Assembly (NCBI GenBank): GCA_024683935.1
Contig: JAIKXV010000133.1
Span: 5,241 to 69,240 of the forward strand
Direction: 5' to 3'
From: Lachnospiraceae bacterium
Lineage (GTDB): Bacteria; Bacillota_A; Clostridia; Lachnospirales; Lachnospiraceae
DNA length: 64,000 bases
Position numbers and translations under genes: made by a program. Position 1 is the stretch's first letter; each line of letters opens with the position of its first letter. The notes beneath the pieces were generated by a model that had not been told where the DNA came from, searched no databases, and was given only the letters and a program-made list of their open reading frames with translations. This document shows positions 1-9,385 of the stretch, piece after piece.

Positions 1-2
1 CC

Positions 3-1346
3 AGACTATTCGGAACAGACGGAGTAAGGGGCGTCGCAAATACAGAACTTACACCCATGCTTGCAATGCAGCTGGGTGCGGCCGGAGCATATGTGCTTAC
101 AGAGGAGCATGCATACAGACCTACAATAATGGTTGGCTGCGATACCAGGGTGTCAGGAGATATGCTGGCGAATGCGCTGATGGCCGGGATCTGTTCAGTG
201 GGAGCAAATGCTGTATATGTGGGTGTAATGCCTACTCCTGCCATTGCCTATCTTACACGTAAGTACAAGGTGGATGCGGGAGTTGTGATCTCCGCTTCCC
301 ATAATCCCGTAGAGTTTAACGGCATCAAATTCTTTAACGGCGACGGTTACAAGCTGTCCGATGAAATGGAGGACAGGATAGAAGCCCACATTAGAGACGG
401 TAATAAGGGGCTTCCCCAGCCTACGGGATCCCGGGTAGGAAAGATAAAGTACAGAAGGGATGCAAGGGAAGAATATATCAATCATTCCATGCGCCAGATC
501 AGCACAGATCTTCACGGCATGAAGATCGTGGTGGACTGTGCAGAGGGCGCGGCATATTTCACATCGGTGGAAACATTGAGAGAGCTGGGAGCAGATGTGA
601 TCGCCATACATAATAACCCCGACGGTTCGAATATCAACTCAAACTGCGGCTCCACCCATATGGAGGAGCTCTGTGCAAGGGTTGTTATGGAACATGCCGA
701 TCTGGGACTGGCTTTTGACGGTGATGCGGACAGACTGCTTGCCTGTGATGAAAAGGGACAGCTGGTCAACGGTGATGAGATAATGGCCATTATCGGCAAT
801 TATATGAAGGATCAGGGAACCCTGGCAGGAGATACGATAGTTGTCACGGTCATGACCAATCTGGGCTTCATTCTGATGGGCAAGGAAAGAGGGATAAAGA
901 TCGAACAGACGAAGGTAGGAGACAGGTATGTTCTGGAGCATATGAGGGAGATCGGAGCATCCCTCGGAGGCGAACAGTCCGGACATATCATCTTCCTAAA
1001 TGAAAATACCACCGGAGACGGACTGTTGTCGGCGCTCCACCTCCTGGAAGTGGTAAAGACCACCGGGAAAAAGCTTTCGGAGCTGGCAACGATCATGGAG
1101 GTGCTGCCACAGGCTCTGTACAATGCCAAGGTGCCTAATCACAAGAAAGAGAGCTATATGGATTATCCTGAGGTTAAGGATGCCATTGCTGAGCTGGAGA
1201 AAAAATATGCGGGAGAAGGCAGGATACTGATACGTCCTTCAGGAACCGAGCCCCTGGTAAGGGTTATGATCGAGGGCAAGGATCAGAAGGTGATAGATAA
1301 GGACGCTAAGGATCTCGCGGAACTTATCGAGAGCACGGTATTCTGA
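3..1346 (+). CDS. glmM: Phosphoglucosamine mutase, 5' end outside window
   Basis: Interconverts glucosamine-6-phosphate and glucosamine-1-phosphate in the cytoplasm, feeding UDP-GlcNAc for peptidoglycan and surface glycans. The frame is open from base 3 and begins inside the family N-terminus ([11 protein letters not shown]), so only the first few residues are missing; the ATG at 57 is an internal methionine. The phosphoserine loop [11 protein letters not shown], the metal loop FDGDADR and the C-terminal phosphate-binding motif [12 protein letters not shown] are all present, in the order expected for alpha-D-phosphohexomutases. Length fits full-size GlmM. It stands before a separate promoter for the next gene, so it is probably the end of its own transcription unit. 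The dispersed 10-bp motif is absent here. Confidence 0.97.
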   Translation, partial: RLFGTDGVRGVANTELTPMLAMQLGAAGAYVLTEEHAYRPTIMVGCDTRVSGDMLANALMAGICSVGANAVYVGVMPTPAIAYLTRKYKVDAGVVISASHNPVEFNGIKFFNGDGYKLSDEMEDRIEAHIRDGNKGLPQPTGSRVGKIKYRRDAREEYINHSMRQISTDLHGMKIVVDCAEGAAYFTSVETLRELGADVIAIHNNPDGSNINSNCGSTHMEELCARVVMEHADLGLAFDGDADRLLACDEKGQLVNGDEIMAIIGNYMKDQGTLAGDTIVVTVMTNLGFILMGKERGIKIEQTKVGDRYVLEHMREIGASLGGEQSGHIIFLNENTTGDGLLSALHLLEVVKTTGKKLSELATIMEVLPQALYNAKVPNHKKESYMDYPEVKDAIAELEKKYAGEGRILIRPSGTEPLVRVMIEGKDQKVIDKDAKDLAELIESTVF

Positions 1347-1404
1347 TGCCGGTCCGGGGACTTCAGAGAGCCCCCAAGGTATTGGTAAGATTGTATATAA
1401 TACA

Positions 1405-1433
1405 TTGTGTAAATACTATTTCTATGGTATAAT
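1405..1433 (+). promoter_or_regulatory. Sigma-A type promoter before HPr
   Basis: TTGTGT (1405-1410), a 17-bp spacer and TATAAT (1428-1433) preceded by TGG, an extended -10. The predicted start lies about 35 bp before the HPr start codon. The rest of the 129-bp gap after glmM shows no clear terminator. Confidence 0.7.
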
Positions 1434-1475
1434 TTTACAAATGGCTTTATCGGATTAAAGTAACGAGGAAATAAA

Positions 1476-1739
1476 ATGGTCAGTCAGAAGATAGTCATCA
1501 AAAATCCCACCGGTCTGCATCTTCGTCCGGCAGGAATCCTCTGCAAGGAGGCTATGGAATATAAATCCCTTATCACCTTCAGATTCAGGGAGAATACTGC
1601 CAACGCAAAGAGTGTGCTCAGTGTTCTCGGCGCCTGCGTGAAGAGCGGGGATGAGATCGAGCTGATGTGCGAGGGAGAAGATGAAGAAGAGGCGCTGAAG
1701 GCGCTGATCTCAGCTATAGAGAGCGGATTGGGCGAATGA
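1476..1739 (+). CDS. ptsH: HPr family phosphocarrier protein
   Basis: Small phosphocarrier of the PEP:sugar phosphotransferase system, 87 residues, the usual size. The active-site motif GLHLRPAG puts the phosphorylated histidine at residue 15. NAKSVLSVL carries the serine at residue 46 that HPr kinase modifies in Firmicutes. Both sites are present, so it looks like true HPr and not Crh, which lacks His15. A purine-rich ribosome site (CGAGGAA) precedes the ATG. Its stop overlaps the next start by 4 bp, placing a carbon-status protein at the head of the glycan operon. Whether it is the cell's main HPr or a paralogue cannot be told from this window. Confidence 0.9.
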   Translation: MVSQKIVIKNPTGLHLRPAGILCKEAMEYKSLITFRFRENTANAKSVLSVLGACVKSGDEIELMCEGEDEEEALKALISAIESGLGE

Positions 1740-3187
1740 GTTTGATTCCGGCTGTCATTCACTGGATCCTTAGCTTTTTTACGGACCGGCTGGTTTTTTC
1801 ATGGACCGGTGATAGTAATATTTTTAATTATATAGGCTGCAAGGCTGTTCTTCTGGTACTGCTCATAATGATCTGGAAGGCCATTATCGAGCATAAAAAG
1901 GACACCCTTCTGATATTGAAATATGCGGGGATATATCTTATCCCCCTTATTTTTGTTCTGGTATTCAAGCTCCCCCAGGGGTATCTGTCAAATGATGAGA
2001 GCCTGATCTATGAGGAAGCAAGAGTTCTGTCGGATTACACCTGGTTTTCATATCTCACCACCTGGTACTACATTATCTCGATGATGCTGATACCGTGGAA
2101 ATACGGTCCCATTATTGTCAAGGTTGTGATCCAGGCCCTGGTCTGCGGTTACTGCGTGAAAAGGGTTTCCGGGCGTTACGGGGAGAAGACGGGGTATTTC
2201 ACATACATTCCCTTTCTTTTCTATCCGGTCATGGCCTATACCACATCGGCACACCGCATACCGGTATATTTCCTGCTCTATGCTTTTCTCCTGGTGAAGC
2301 TTTATTTTGATAAAGATGAAGACGTGGTTCCTGAGAAAAAGATGCTGCTATGGGTGCTTTTCTTAGGCGCTGTACTGACCCAGTGGAGGACAGAGGGAAT
2401 CTATCTTCTTGCCCTGATCCCAATACTTCTTTTTATCACATACCCGTCTTTGCGGGATATCAAAAAGGGGGCGGTACTGATAACTGCTTTTATCCTGATC
2501 CAGTATCTCGTGTCAGTTCCCCAGAACGGGATTATTCCGGGCAGGATGGGGGACAAGGCGAATAACAGGATGGCGCCTTTTTATGCTTATACCATTGTAA
2601 ATATGATGAGGAACGGCCTAGACAGGGATGCCAATAAGGAGGATCTGGAAAAGGCAGGACGTTATCTTGACCTTGAAAAGGTAGACAGGATAAATGAGGA
2701 TCTTGGAGATATCAATTACGAGGATGTACTGATCCTATATTATCCCGGATATACAGGGGTCAGGGAGGACGTGACGCCGGAAGATTATAATGCGTATACG
2801 GAAGGCTGCATGAATATATTCAAAAATAATCCTGCTGTGTTCTTTGTTACCCGTTCGGGAGCTTTTGATTATGCAGCAAGACCCTATCATATCGGGACTG
2901 ACCAGGGAGGGGTAAAGGGACTTATTAAGCTGGTATTCAGTGTGGTAAAGGCGCTGTTTTACAATCTCTATATCCCCTGTGTGCTGCTGCTTGCGGGATG
3001 CGTGGTTTTCCTTATTAAAAGAAAGTGGTTCGAGTTCTTTGCAGCAGGAGGGCTTATCGGGCACTTTATAATAGTATTTATACTTGCGCCCGCTTCGTAC
3101 TTTAAATATTATTTCCCGATATATTTCACGGTATATCTGTATCTGACCCTGGCGGGGATCGGCGTTTTTGCAAAGAAAAGGCAATAG
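1736..3187 (+). CDS. Polytopic membrane protein, possible GT-C glycosyltransferase
   Basis: A 483-residue protein with about ten hydrophobic segments. I do not recognise it firmly. After the first membrane segments comes NDESLIYEEAR in a predicted outside loop, resembling the acidic loop-1 motif of GT-C (GT39/ArnT-like) glycosyltransferases that use polyprenyl-phosphate sugars. Soluble stretches around residues 270-350 and membrane segments near the C-terminus fit that fold. It overlaps HPr by 4 bp, so it is translationally coupled, and is followed 46 bp later by rmlD with a clear AGGAG site. A polymerase or other sugar-handling membrane protein is equally possible. Confidence 0.55.
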   Translation: MSLIPAVIHWILSFFTDRLVFSWTGDSNIFNYIGCKAVLLVLLIMIWKAIIEHKKDTLLILKYAGIYLIPLIFVLVFKLPQGYLSNDESLIYEEARVLSDYTWFSYLTTWYYIISMMLIPWKYGPIIVKVVIQALVCGYCVKRVSGRYGEKTGYFTYIPFLFYPVMAYTTSAHRIPVYFLLYAFLLVKLYFDKDEDVVPEKKMLLWVLFLGAVLTQWRTEGIYLLALIPILLFITYPSLRDIKKGAVLITAFILIQYLVSVPQNGIIPGRMGDKANNRMAPFYAYTIVNMMRNGLDRDANKEDLEKAGRYLDLEKVDRINEDLGDINYEDVLILYYPGYTGVREDVTPEDYNAYTEGCMNIFKNNPAVFFVTRSGAFDYAARPYHIGTDQGGVKGLIKLVFSVVKALFYNLYIPCVLLLAGCVVFLIKRKWFEFFAAGGLIGHFIIVFILAPASYFKYYFPIYFTVYLYLTLAGIGVFAKKRQ

Positions 3188-3233
3188 TGTTAAAATTACG
3201 AAGGAATTCTGATCTTTTTATTAGGAGAATGCT

Positions 3234-4097
3234 ATGAAAAAGATACTGCTCACTGGCTCTAACGGACAGCTCGGACGAGCCATGAATAAAGAGCTTCAGG
3301 GAAGTGAATATGAGCTTTACAATACGGATGTATTTGAGGGCGAGGGGATACATCCCCTGGATATTACCAGTATTGACGCGGTAATGGAGGCGGTACGGGA
3401 GATAAAGCCTTACGCCGTTATCAATTGCGCAGCGTATACCGCGGTTGATGCCCAGGAAAAGGATGTTGAAAACTCCTATAAGATCAACGCCATAGGACCC
3501 AGGAACCTGGCGATAGCGTCCAGGGAAACCGGTGCAAAGCTCATCCATATATCGACAGACTATGTTTTTAAGGGCGACAGCAAAAAACCCTATACGGAGT
3601 TTGACAAGACGGGTCCGGTAAGCACTTACGGCAGGACGAAGCTGCAGGGGGAAAAGTTTGTAAAAGCCTTTGCAGACAGGTACTTTATCGTACGCACCGC
3701 ATGGCTGTACGGTGACGGCAAGAACTTTGTGAAGACAATGCTGAAGCTGTCCGAGAACCATGATGAGATAAGCGTGGTCTGTGACCAGATCGGAAATCCG
3801 ACCAGCGCAAAAAGCCTGGCAAAGGCTCTGAGCTATCTGCTTCCCACGGAGAATTACGGCATTTTCCACGGAACCTGTGAAGGAGAGTGCAGCTGGGCTG
3901 ATTTTGCCGAAAGGATCTTTAAGATAGCAGGAAAAAATACCAGAGTAAAGCATATAACGACCGAGGATTATAAAAGCTTGAATCCCGACAGTACGGACAG
4001 GCCGGCGTTTTCCATGCTGGATAATTTCATGTTCCGGCTGACCGGGGATTTCCGCTTTGATCACTGGGAGGATGCCATAGAGGAGTATTTAAAATGA
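3234..4097 (+). CDS. rmlD: dTDP-4-dehydrorhamnose reductase family SDR
   Basis: Extended short-chain reductase of the RmlD family, 287 residues, which reduces 4-keto sugar nucleotides with NAD(P)H. The nucleotide-binding motif TGSNGQLG is at residues 7-14, STDYVF near 108-112, and the catalytic pair Tyr132/Lys136 in YGRTK. It starts behind TTAGGAGAATGCT and overlaps gmd by 4 bp. No rmlA, rmlB or rmlC lies in the window, so dTDP-L-rhamnose must be completed by genes elsewhere, or this enzyme reduces another 4-keto sugar. WbvR, an RmlD relative, reduces a UDP-2-acetamido 4-keto sugar, so a similar role here is conceivable. Confidence 0.88.
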   Translation: MKKILLTGSNGQLGRAMNKELQGSEYELYNTDVFEGEGIHPLDITSIDAVMEAVREIKPYAVINCAAYTAVDAQEKDVENSYKINAIGPRNLAIASRETGAKLIHISTDYVFKGDSKKPYTEFDKTGPVSTYGRTKLQGEKFVKAFADRYFIVRTAWLYGDGKNFVKTMLKLSENHDEISVVCDQIGNPTSAKSLAKALSYLLPTENYGIFHGTCEGECSWADFAERIFKIAGKNTRVKHITTEDYKSLNPDSTDRPAFSMLDNFMFRLTGDFRFDHWEDAIEEYLK

Positions 4098-5167
4098 GAA
4101 ATGTAGCGCTTATTACGGGAATTACAGGACAGGATGGGTCATATCTGGCGGATCTTCTTCTGGAAAAGGGGTATGAGGTACACGGTATTATCCGCCGCCA
4201 GTCCAGCATCAACACAAAGAGAATAGACCACCTGTATTACAATAAGGAATTAAAGGACAGGACGTTTTTCCTTCATCACGGGGATATGACTGATTCCAGC
4301 AACCTTAACCGCATGATCGAGCAGATACAGCCTACTGAGATCTACAATCTTGCGGCTCAGTCCCATGTGGGGGTTTCCTTTGAGGTTCCCGAATATACGG
4401 CAGAGACAACGGGTGTCGGTACGCTGAGAATACTGGATGCCATCAAGAAAACCGGTGTAAAGTGCAGGTTCTATCAGGCATCCACATCGGAGCTCTTCGG
4501 AGGTATTCCCGAGACCGCTCCCCAGTCGGAGAAGACGCCCTTTTATCCCAAGAGCCCGTACGGTGCGGCAAAGCTGTATTCCTACTGGATCACGGTGAAT
4601 TACAGGGAAGCATACGGACTATACGCATGCAACGGAATACTCTTTAACCACGAGTCGCCGAGAAGGGGTGAGACCTTTGTTACGAGAAAGATCACCCAGG
4701 CGGTGGCCAGGATAATCAACGGGGATCAGGATACCCTTCCTCTCGGAAACCTGAATGCAAAGCGTGACTGGGGATTTTCCGGAGATTATGTGGAGGGAAT
4801 GTGGCGTATTCTTCAGCAGGATAAGCCGAGCGATTATGTCCTGGCATCGGGAGAGACCCATTCCGTAAGGGAGTTTGCAGAGCTTGCCTTTAAGGAAGTG
4901 GGAATAGATCTGGAATGGAGAGGCAGCGGGGTTAATGAAAAGGGCTTCGACAGCAAGACCGGAAGAATCTATGTAGAGGTTAATCCGAAGTACTTCAGAC
5001 CTGCCGAGGTGGAGCTCCTCTGGGGAGATCCTTCCAGAGCGGAGAAGGAACTGGGATGGAAGAGACAGACCAGTTTCAGGGAGCTGGTTCACATGATGGT
5101 GGATTCGGATATGCAGGATATCACCGGACAGAGCCTCGAAGAATACCTTGCAGGGAAAAAGGACTGA
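4094..5167 (+). CDS. gmd: GDP-mannose 4,6-dehydratase
   Basis: Converts GDP-D-mannose to GDP-4-dehydro-6-deoxy-D-mannose, first step to GDP-L-fucose and other 6-deoxy sugars. It has 357 residues, normal for Gmd. Motifs seen are TGITGQDG at 8-15, RRQSS near 35-39, [12 protein letters not shown], the active-site ASTSELFG near 129-136 and Tyr156/Lys160 in SPYGAAK, then [16 protein letters not shown]. Coupled by ATGA overlap to rmlD and followed directly by fcl, the usual pair. Because a GDP-heptose set lies 27 kb downstream, action on GDP-manno-heptose, as in DmhA-type relatives, is a less likely alternative. Confidence 0.95.
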   Translation: MRNVALITGITGQDGSYLADLLLEKGYEVHGIIRRQSSINTKRIDHLYYNKELKDRTFFLHHGDMTDSSNLNRMIEQIQPTEIYNLAAQSHVGVSFEVPEYTAETTGVGTLRILDAIKKTGVKCRFYQASTSELFGGIPETAPQSEKTPFYPKSPYGAAKLYSYWITVNYREAYGLYACNGILFNHESPRRGETFVTRKITQAVARIINGDQDTLPLGNLNAKRDWGFSGDYVEGMWRILQQDKPSDYVLASGETHSVREFAELAFKEVGIDLEWRGSGVNEKGFDSKTGRIYVEVNPKYFRPAEVELLWGDPSRAEKELGWKRQTSFRELVHMMVDSDMQDITGQSLEEYLAGKKD

Positions 5168-5177
5168 TAATAACGAT

Positions 5178-6122
5178 ATGGAAAAGAATTCTAAGATTTA
5201 TGTGGCGGGACACCGTGGACTGGTTGGATCCGCTATTGTCAGAAGCCTGAAGGAAAAGGGCTATGATAACATCATTGGCAGGACACATAAGGAGCTGGAT
5301 CTCACGGATCAGGCTGCGGTATTTGGGTTTTTTAAGGAAGAAAAGCCGGAATATGTTGTGCTGGCCGCAGCTCATGTGGGCGGTATAAATGCAAACAATA
5401 CCTATCCTGCGGACTTTATTTATATCAATTCGATCATACAGTGCAATGTTATCAAGGCTTCCCATGATAACAAGGTAAAGAAGCTTCTTTTCCTCGGAAG
5501 CTCCTGTATATACCCGAAGCTGGCAGAGCAGCCCATAAAGGAAAGCTCACTTCTGTCAGGGCCTTTGGAAGAGACCAATGAGGGATATGCGGTGGCAAAG
5601 ATATCGGGTCTCGAGATGTGCAAATTCTTCAAGAGACAGTACGGTGACGATTTTATCAGCTGTATGCCTACAAATCTCTACGGGCCGAATGATAATTTTG
5701 ACCTTCAGAACAGCCACGTGCTGCCGGCAATGATAAGAAAATTCCATGAGGCAAAGGCCGCCGGGGCAGCGGAAGTAGAGCTCTGGGGAGACGGTTCTCC
5801 TTTGAGGGAATTTCTCTATGTGGATGATATGGCAGATGCATGTGTGTATCTCCTTGAAAACTACAGCGGGGAAGAGCATGTGAATATCGGTACCGGCAAG
5901 GAGACCAGCATCAGGGAGCTGGCTGAACTGGTACGGGATATAGTGGGCTTTGAAGGAAAGATCAGGTGGAATACGGATATGCCAAACGGCACTCCGAGGA
6001 AGGTCTGTGATGTTTCAAAGCTTCACGCGATAGGCTGGAAGGAAAAGGTGGATCTCCCTGAAGGTATCAGAAGGGAATACGAATGGTTCCTTTCCCAGGA
6101 TAAGAAGGATCTGAAGCTGTGA
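5178..6122 (+). CDS. fcl: GDP-L-fucose synthase
   Basis: NADPH-dependent 3,5-epimerase/4-reductase that finishes GDP-L-fucose from the Gmd product. From the ATG at 5178 it has 314 residues, the usual size. An upstream in-frame TTG at 5148 would add ten residues unlike the family, so I reject it. Motifs are [10 protein letters not shown] (11-20), AAAHVGGI, the signature SSCIYPK (108-114) and Tyr137/Lys141 in YAVAK, followed by [12 protein letters not shown]. It overlaps the next small gene by 4 bp. It carries no copy of the dispersed 10-bp motif, like gmd and rmlD. Confidence 0.95.
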   Translation: MEKNSKIYVAGHRGLVGSAIVRSLKEKGYDNIIGRTHKELDLTDQAAVFGFFKEEKPEYVVLAAAHVGGINANNTYPADFIYINSIIQCNVIKASHDNKVKKLLFLGSSCIYPKLAEQPIKESSLLSGPLEETNEGYAVAKISGLEMCKFFKRQYGDDFISCMPTNLYGPNDNFDLQNSHVLPAMIRKFHEAKAAGAAEVELWGDGSPLREFLYVDDMADACVYLLENYSGEEHVNIGTGKETSIRELAELVRDIVGFEGKIRWNTDMPNGTPRKVCDVSKLHAIGWKEKVDLPEGIRREYEWFLSQDKKDLKL

Positions 6123-6424
6123 TCATAAGGCTTGTTCTCATGGCGGCGGGTGTGATAGTCATTTTATCGGCGGAGCTGCTTTCTCCGGCGGTTGACAGGA
6201 TAGTAAAGCATGCCGTGATCAGGGAGAACCCGGCAGAGTTCTCTGAAGAGGAAGACGATATTTTGAATAATAAACAGAAGTGGAAGCTGTTGATAGCTGG
6301 ATATATTATATTTGCCCTTATTTCGGTGTTTTCCGTAGTATCCGTATTTACCCTTAATCATAAGATAAATACGCTGTACAAGAGCGTACAGGAGCTGGAA
6401 AGCCAGGCGGTCACCGCTCCTTAA
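6119..6424 (+). CDS. Small two-helix membrane protein, unknown
   Basis: Starts at GTG in a GTGA overlap with the end of fcl and encodes 101 residues. It has one hydrophobic helix at residues 1-25, an acidic middle ([14 protein letters not shown]) and a second helix around 58-82, then a short polar tail with a coiled-coil look ([12 protein letters not shown]). I do not recognise a family. Its tight coupling to fcl and position before a polytopic protein suggest an accessory part of the glycan assembly machinery, but no function can be assigned. Confidence 0.6.
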   Translation: MIIRLVLMAAGVIVILSAELLSPAVDRIVKHAVIRENPAEFSEEEDDILNNKQKWKLLIAGYIIFALISVFSVVSVFTLNHKINTLYKSVQELESQAVTAP

Positions 6425-6447
6425 ATACAGTATTTCCGGAAAAAGTT

Positions 6448-7518
6448 ATGGTCATTGCGATTATCGGCATTTTGGCCGCAGTCATCAATTTAATCATTTA
6501 TTTTATATTTGGATCGCTGATAACTGGATGTTTTAACAAACATCGGTTTTCCGCGACCCTTTCTGTTATTTCGGGATTTTTTCTGTACTTCACCCTCTTT
6601 GAGCTGGTCTGCATTCCCTGCGTGGTAAAGATAAAGCCGCTGCATTTCCTGGCGCATATTTGGGTGGGAGCAATTATAGCGGTCGTTATAATATCTGCAG
6701 TAATCAATCATAAAAAGTGGCTGGGACTTCTCGGGGAGAGCGTGAGTTTTATTAAGGAAAGGCCGCTTTTCTGCCTTTTCTGCCTGGTCTTTATCTCTGT
6801 GGAAACCTTTATCATTGTCCACTGTTACCAGTTCACGCTGGATGCGGCGTTTTATGTGGGCACGGCAAATACCTCGCTTACAACCGATACCATCAATATC
6901 TACAATCCCTATACCGGCATGTGGCAGGATCATTTCGAGATGAGATATTTCTTTGCGAATTATGCCATAAATGATGCCGTGATGTCCTATATCACCGGGC
7001 TCCATCCCCTTATATGGACCAAGACGGTCATGGAGATACAGGTGGTGATACTGGTGAACCTGGTTATGTACAGGATGGGCAGGGCTCTCTTTAAGGGTGA
7101 TCTATACAAGACCGGGCTTTTCATGTTCTTTGCAGGTTTCATGAGCTTCTTTTACAGTACGATCTTTACGGCGCAGGAGTTCTTTGTGACCAGGACCTAT
7201 GAAGGAAAGACGCTTCTAGGTTCACTTGTGATACCACTGGTATTTATGGTTTACATAAAATTTTTAGAGGATCACAGGGATCCCCGGTACTGGTGGCTGC
7301 TCTTACTGATGTCGATCGGGTCCCTGGTGCTGTCAAACAGTGCCAGTATGCTCTTTCCGGCAGCGCTTCTGATATTCATGCTGCCGCTGTTTATAATAAA
7401 AAAAGACGGGTTTATTCTGTTAAAGACAGGATTCCTGCTGCTGCCGGGAGTTCTGTCGCTGATAATGTATATTCTGTATGTCAAGGGTTATTACGTGATA
7501 TATACTATGCCCGCATAA
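6448..7518 (+). CDS. Polytopic membrane protein, N-terminal half of a likely split gene
   Basis: 356 residues, mostly membrane helices, with a soluble loop near residues 130-175 containing DAAFYVGTANTSLTTDTINIY. It resembles the large Lachnospiraceae membrane proteins of glycan loci (GT-C like; possibly the DUF6077 group, from memory only). It ends in a TAA at 7516 just after a membrane helix. The next open frame, from 7552, is in the same reading frame and looks like the missing second half. Two stops (7516, 7531) lie between them, while the other frame stays open across the gap. A GTTTACATAA copy lies at 7249-7258, read as V-Y-I. A compensated frameshift, a disrupted gene, or two cooperating subunits are all possible. 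Confidence 0.6.
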   Translation: MVIAIIGILAAVINLIIYFIFGSLITGCFNKHRFSATLSVISGFFLYFTLFELVCIPCVVKIKPLHFLAHIWVGAIIAVVIISAVINHKKWLGLLGESVSFIKERPLFCLFCLVFISVETFIIVHCYQFTLDAAFYVGTANTSLTTDTINIYNPYTGMWQDHFEMRYFFANYAINDAVMSYITGLHPLIWTKTVMEIQVVILVNLVMYRMGRALFKGDLYKTGLFMFFAGFMSFFYSTIFTAQEFFVTRTYEGKTLLGSLVIPLVFMVYIKFLEDHRDPRYWWLLLLMSIGSLVLSNSASMLFPAALLIFMLPLFIIKKDGFILLKTGFLLLPGVLSLIMYILYVKGYYVIYTMPA

Positions 7519-7551
7519 ATGATCGAAAGACGGTGAAAGGAAAAGAAATAC

Positions 7552-8421
7552 ATGCAGTCGATCTCTGTGGCAGGAGACGGTATCCTGTATCTTTTCAAAT
7601 GCATAGCGCTGTTTAACGGGAGCGCACTCTATCTTCCCCTTTATCTTCTGGGGCTTATCTTTATTGCCGTTAAAGGAGACCGGGAGATGAAGCGGTTCTT
7701 TCTCTGGCCGGGAGCGGTGATACTGCTTACGGTCTATAATCCGCTGCTGCCCCTAGTTATCAACAGGTTCTTCGATGTAAATAAGGAATACTACCGCTTT
7801 ATGTGGATAACGCCTGTTTGCATTGAAATTGCCTTTCTTTCGGTATGTTACTGCATGAGGTCTGATAAGAGCAGGGGATGGAGGATAATAAGTTTTATCG
7901 GGATAATACTGCTGCTCATGGGGGCCGGCACCTTTATTTATGATGAGGGATATACCCCAAAGGAAAATGTTTATAAGATACCGAATGAGGTAATAGCGGT
8001 TTCCAAAATGATAAGGAACAATACGGATATGAAATATCCGGTGGCTGTAATGGACAGGGATATGCAGATGGAGATCAGGCAGTATGATGCCACGATACTT
8101 CTGGCATGTGACAGGACGCAGTATCTGGATTTCCTCGCAGGAACCGAACAGGATGAGCTCACGGAGGAGAAGAATGAGTATGTGGACAGGCTATTATCCG
8201 TGATAGCAAAATACGAGGATATAGATAAGGACAGCTTCAGGGAGGCCCTGAATAAGACCAATACCCAGTTCGTGGTGGTGGAAAAGATATCGCCGATGCT
8301 TAAATATCTGAGTGACGCGGGGCTTACATCGGTCGGTACCACGGGAACAAGGGTGATATATAAATTTGAACTGGATGATCCGCTGTATTTTGAACTGGCG
8401 GATTACAGCCGTATGGAATGA
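7552..8421 (+). CDS. Membrane protein, C-terminal half of a likely split gene
   Basis: 289 residues in the same frame as the gene before it. Membrane helices occupy the first about 140 residues, including VYNPLLPLVINRF and YYRFMWITPVCIEIAF. A soluble C-terminal domain of about 150 residues follows, with no catalytic motif I know. Large glycan membrane proteins often have this helix-rich front and soluble tail, which is why I read 6448-8421 as one ancestral gene. A usable ribosome site (AAAGGA near 7536-7541) stands before the ATG, so separate translation as a second polypeptide is possible. Confidence 0.55.
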   Translation: MQSISVAGDGILYLFKCIALFNGSALYLPLYLLGLIFIAVKGDREMKRFFLWPGAVILLTVYNPLLPLVINRFFDVNKEYYRFMWITPVCIEIAFLSVCYCMRSDKSRGWRIISFIGIILLLMGAGTFIYDEGYTPKENVYKIPNEVIAVSKMIRNNTDMKYPVAVMDRDMQMEIRQYDATILLACDRTQYLDFLAGTEQDELTEEKNEYVDRLLSVIAKYEDIDKDSFREALNKTNTQFVVVEKISPMLKYLSDAGLTSVGTTGTRVIYKFELDDPLYFELADYSRME

Positions 8422-8470
8422 TCAGGTGCTTTCTACGTCCGTCACGGGATGAAGATAAGAGTAAGGAACT

Positions 8471-9370
8471 GTGGATAAATCTTTCGATAAGGAAAAGTCT
8501 CCGTTGAAGAAGCTTACAGTATTTACACCGGTATATAACAGGGCTGATATGCTTCCCGATCTATATAACAGCCTGACAGGTCAGACAAATAAGGATTTTG
8601 TCTGGCTTGTGGTAGATGACGGGTCAACGGATGACAGCTTTGAAGTGCTGAAATCCTTTGAGGCAGAGGGGAAGATAGAAATGAGGATCTGCCGTCAGGA
8701 AAACGGCGGTAAGATGAGAGCCCATAACAGGGGTGTGGAACTGGCTGAAACAGAGCTTTTCGTATGTCTGGACTCGGATGATCGTTTTACAATTCAGGCG
8801 GTTTCTGATATATTGGGACGGTGGGAAAAGGTTTCCGAAAACAGCTCTTTTGCAGGTATAGTCGCCAATAAGGGCGAGAGCGAGGAGCGGCCGCTTTATG
8901 GTGAGAATCTGCCGCAGGTCACGGAGGATACACTGTCCGGGCTGTACCGAAAGGGTTTTAAGGGTGAGACCACCCTTATATACAGGACAGAGGTATTAAG
9001 GAAATATCCCTTTCCGGAAATAGAAGGCGAAAAGTATGTTCCGGAGGATGTGGTCTATGATGAGATTGACAGGGAATATACCCTGTCGGTAATGGATGAG
9101 ATACTTACCATATGTACCCTGAGGGATGACGGTCTGACAGACAGGGCCGCGGAGCTTCGGAGGAAGAATCCCGGCGGGTGGTACATATATTATGTTAACC
9201 GGGCCGGGAATACGGAGTTTTCTCTGCTGAAAATAAAATATATCAGCCACTATCTCCGGTTCAGGCCTCTTGTCAGCAGGGAACTAAAGGAAAGATACAG
9301 TCTTTCCCCTTTGCTTTCTGTTTTAGGTATCCCGGGAGCCATAGTCCTTTCCCTTATGAACAAAAGATAG
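8471..9370 (+). CDS. Glycosyltransferase family 2
   Basis: Cytoplasmic GT-A inverting glycosyltransferase that adds one sugar to the growing lipid-linked unit. Starts at GTG with AAGGA five bases upstream; 299 residues. The N-terminal nucleotide-sugar domain shows TVFTPVYNRADML, VVDDGSTDDS near residue 60 and the metal-binding CLDSDDRF near residue 100. The acceptor side has an EDVVYDEIDREY stretch. Donor and acceptor cannot be read from sequence. A motif variant, TTATGTTAAC, is at 9190-9199. Confidence 0.88.
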   Translation: MDKSFDKEKSPLKKLTVFTPVYNRADMLPDLYNSLTGQTNKDFVWLVVDDGSTDDSFEVLKSFEAEGKIEMRICRQENGGKMRAHNRGVELAETELFVCLDSDDRFTIQAVSDILGRWEKVSENSSFAGIVANKGESEERPLYGENLPQVTEDTLSGLYRKGFKGETTLIYRTEVLRKYPFPEIEGEKYVPEDVVYDEIDREYTLSVMDEILTICTLRDDGLTDRAAELRRKNPGGWYIYYVNRAGNTEFSLLKIKYISHYLRFRPLVSRELKERYSLSPLLSVLGIPGAIVLSLMNKR

Positions 9371-9385
9371 GTACGGAAGCTCTTA

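Noticed and set aside
195..611. Open frames on the minus strand throughout the window
   Set aside because: All examined lie opposite recognised plus-strand genes, have no family motifs and no separate ribosome sites; they are shadows.
1347..1400. Terminator after glmM
   Set aside because: GGGG and CCCC segments could pair weakly, but there is no T-run and no stable stem.
5148..5178. Upstream TTG start for fcl
   Set aside because: Adds ten residues not typical of the family, and the ATG at 5178 gives the normal N-terminus.
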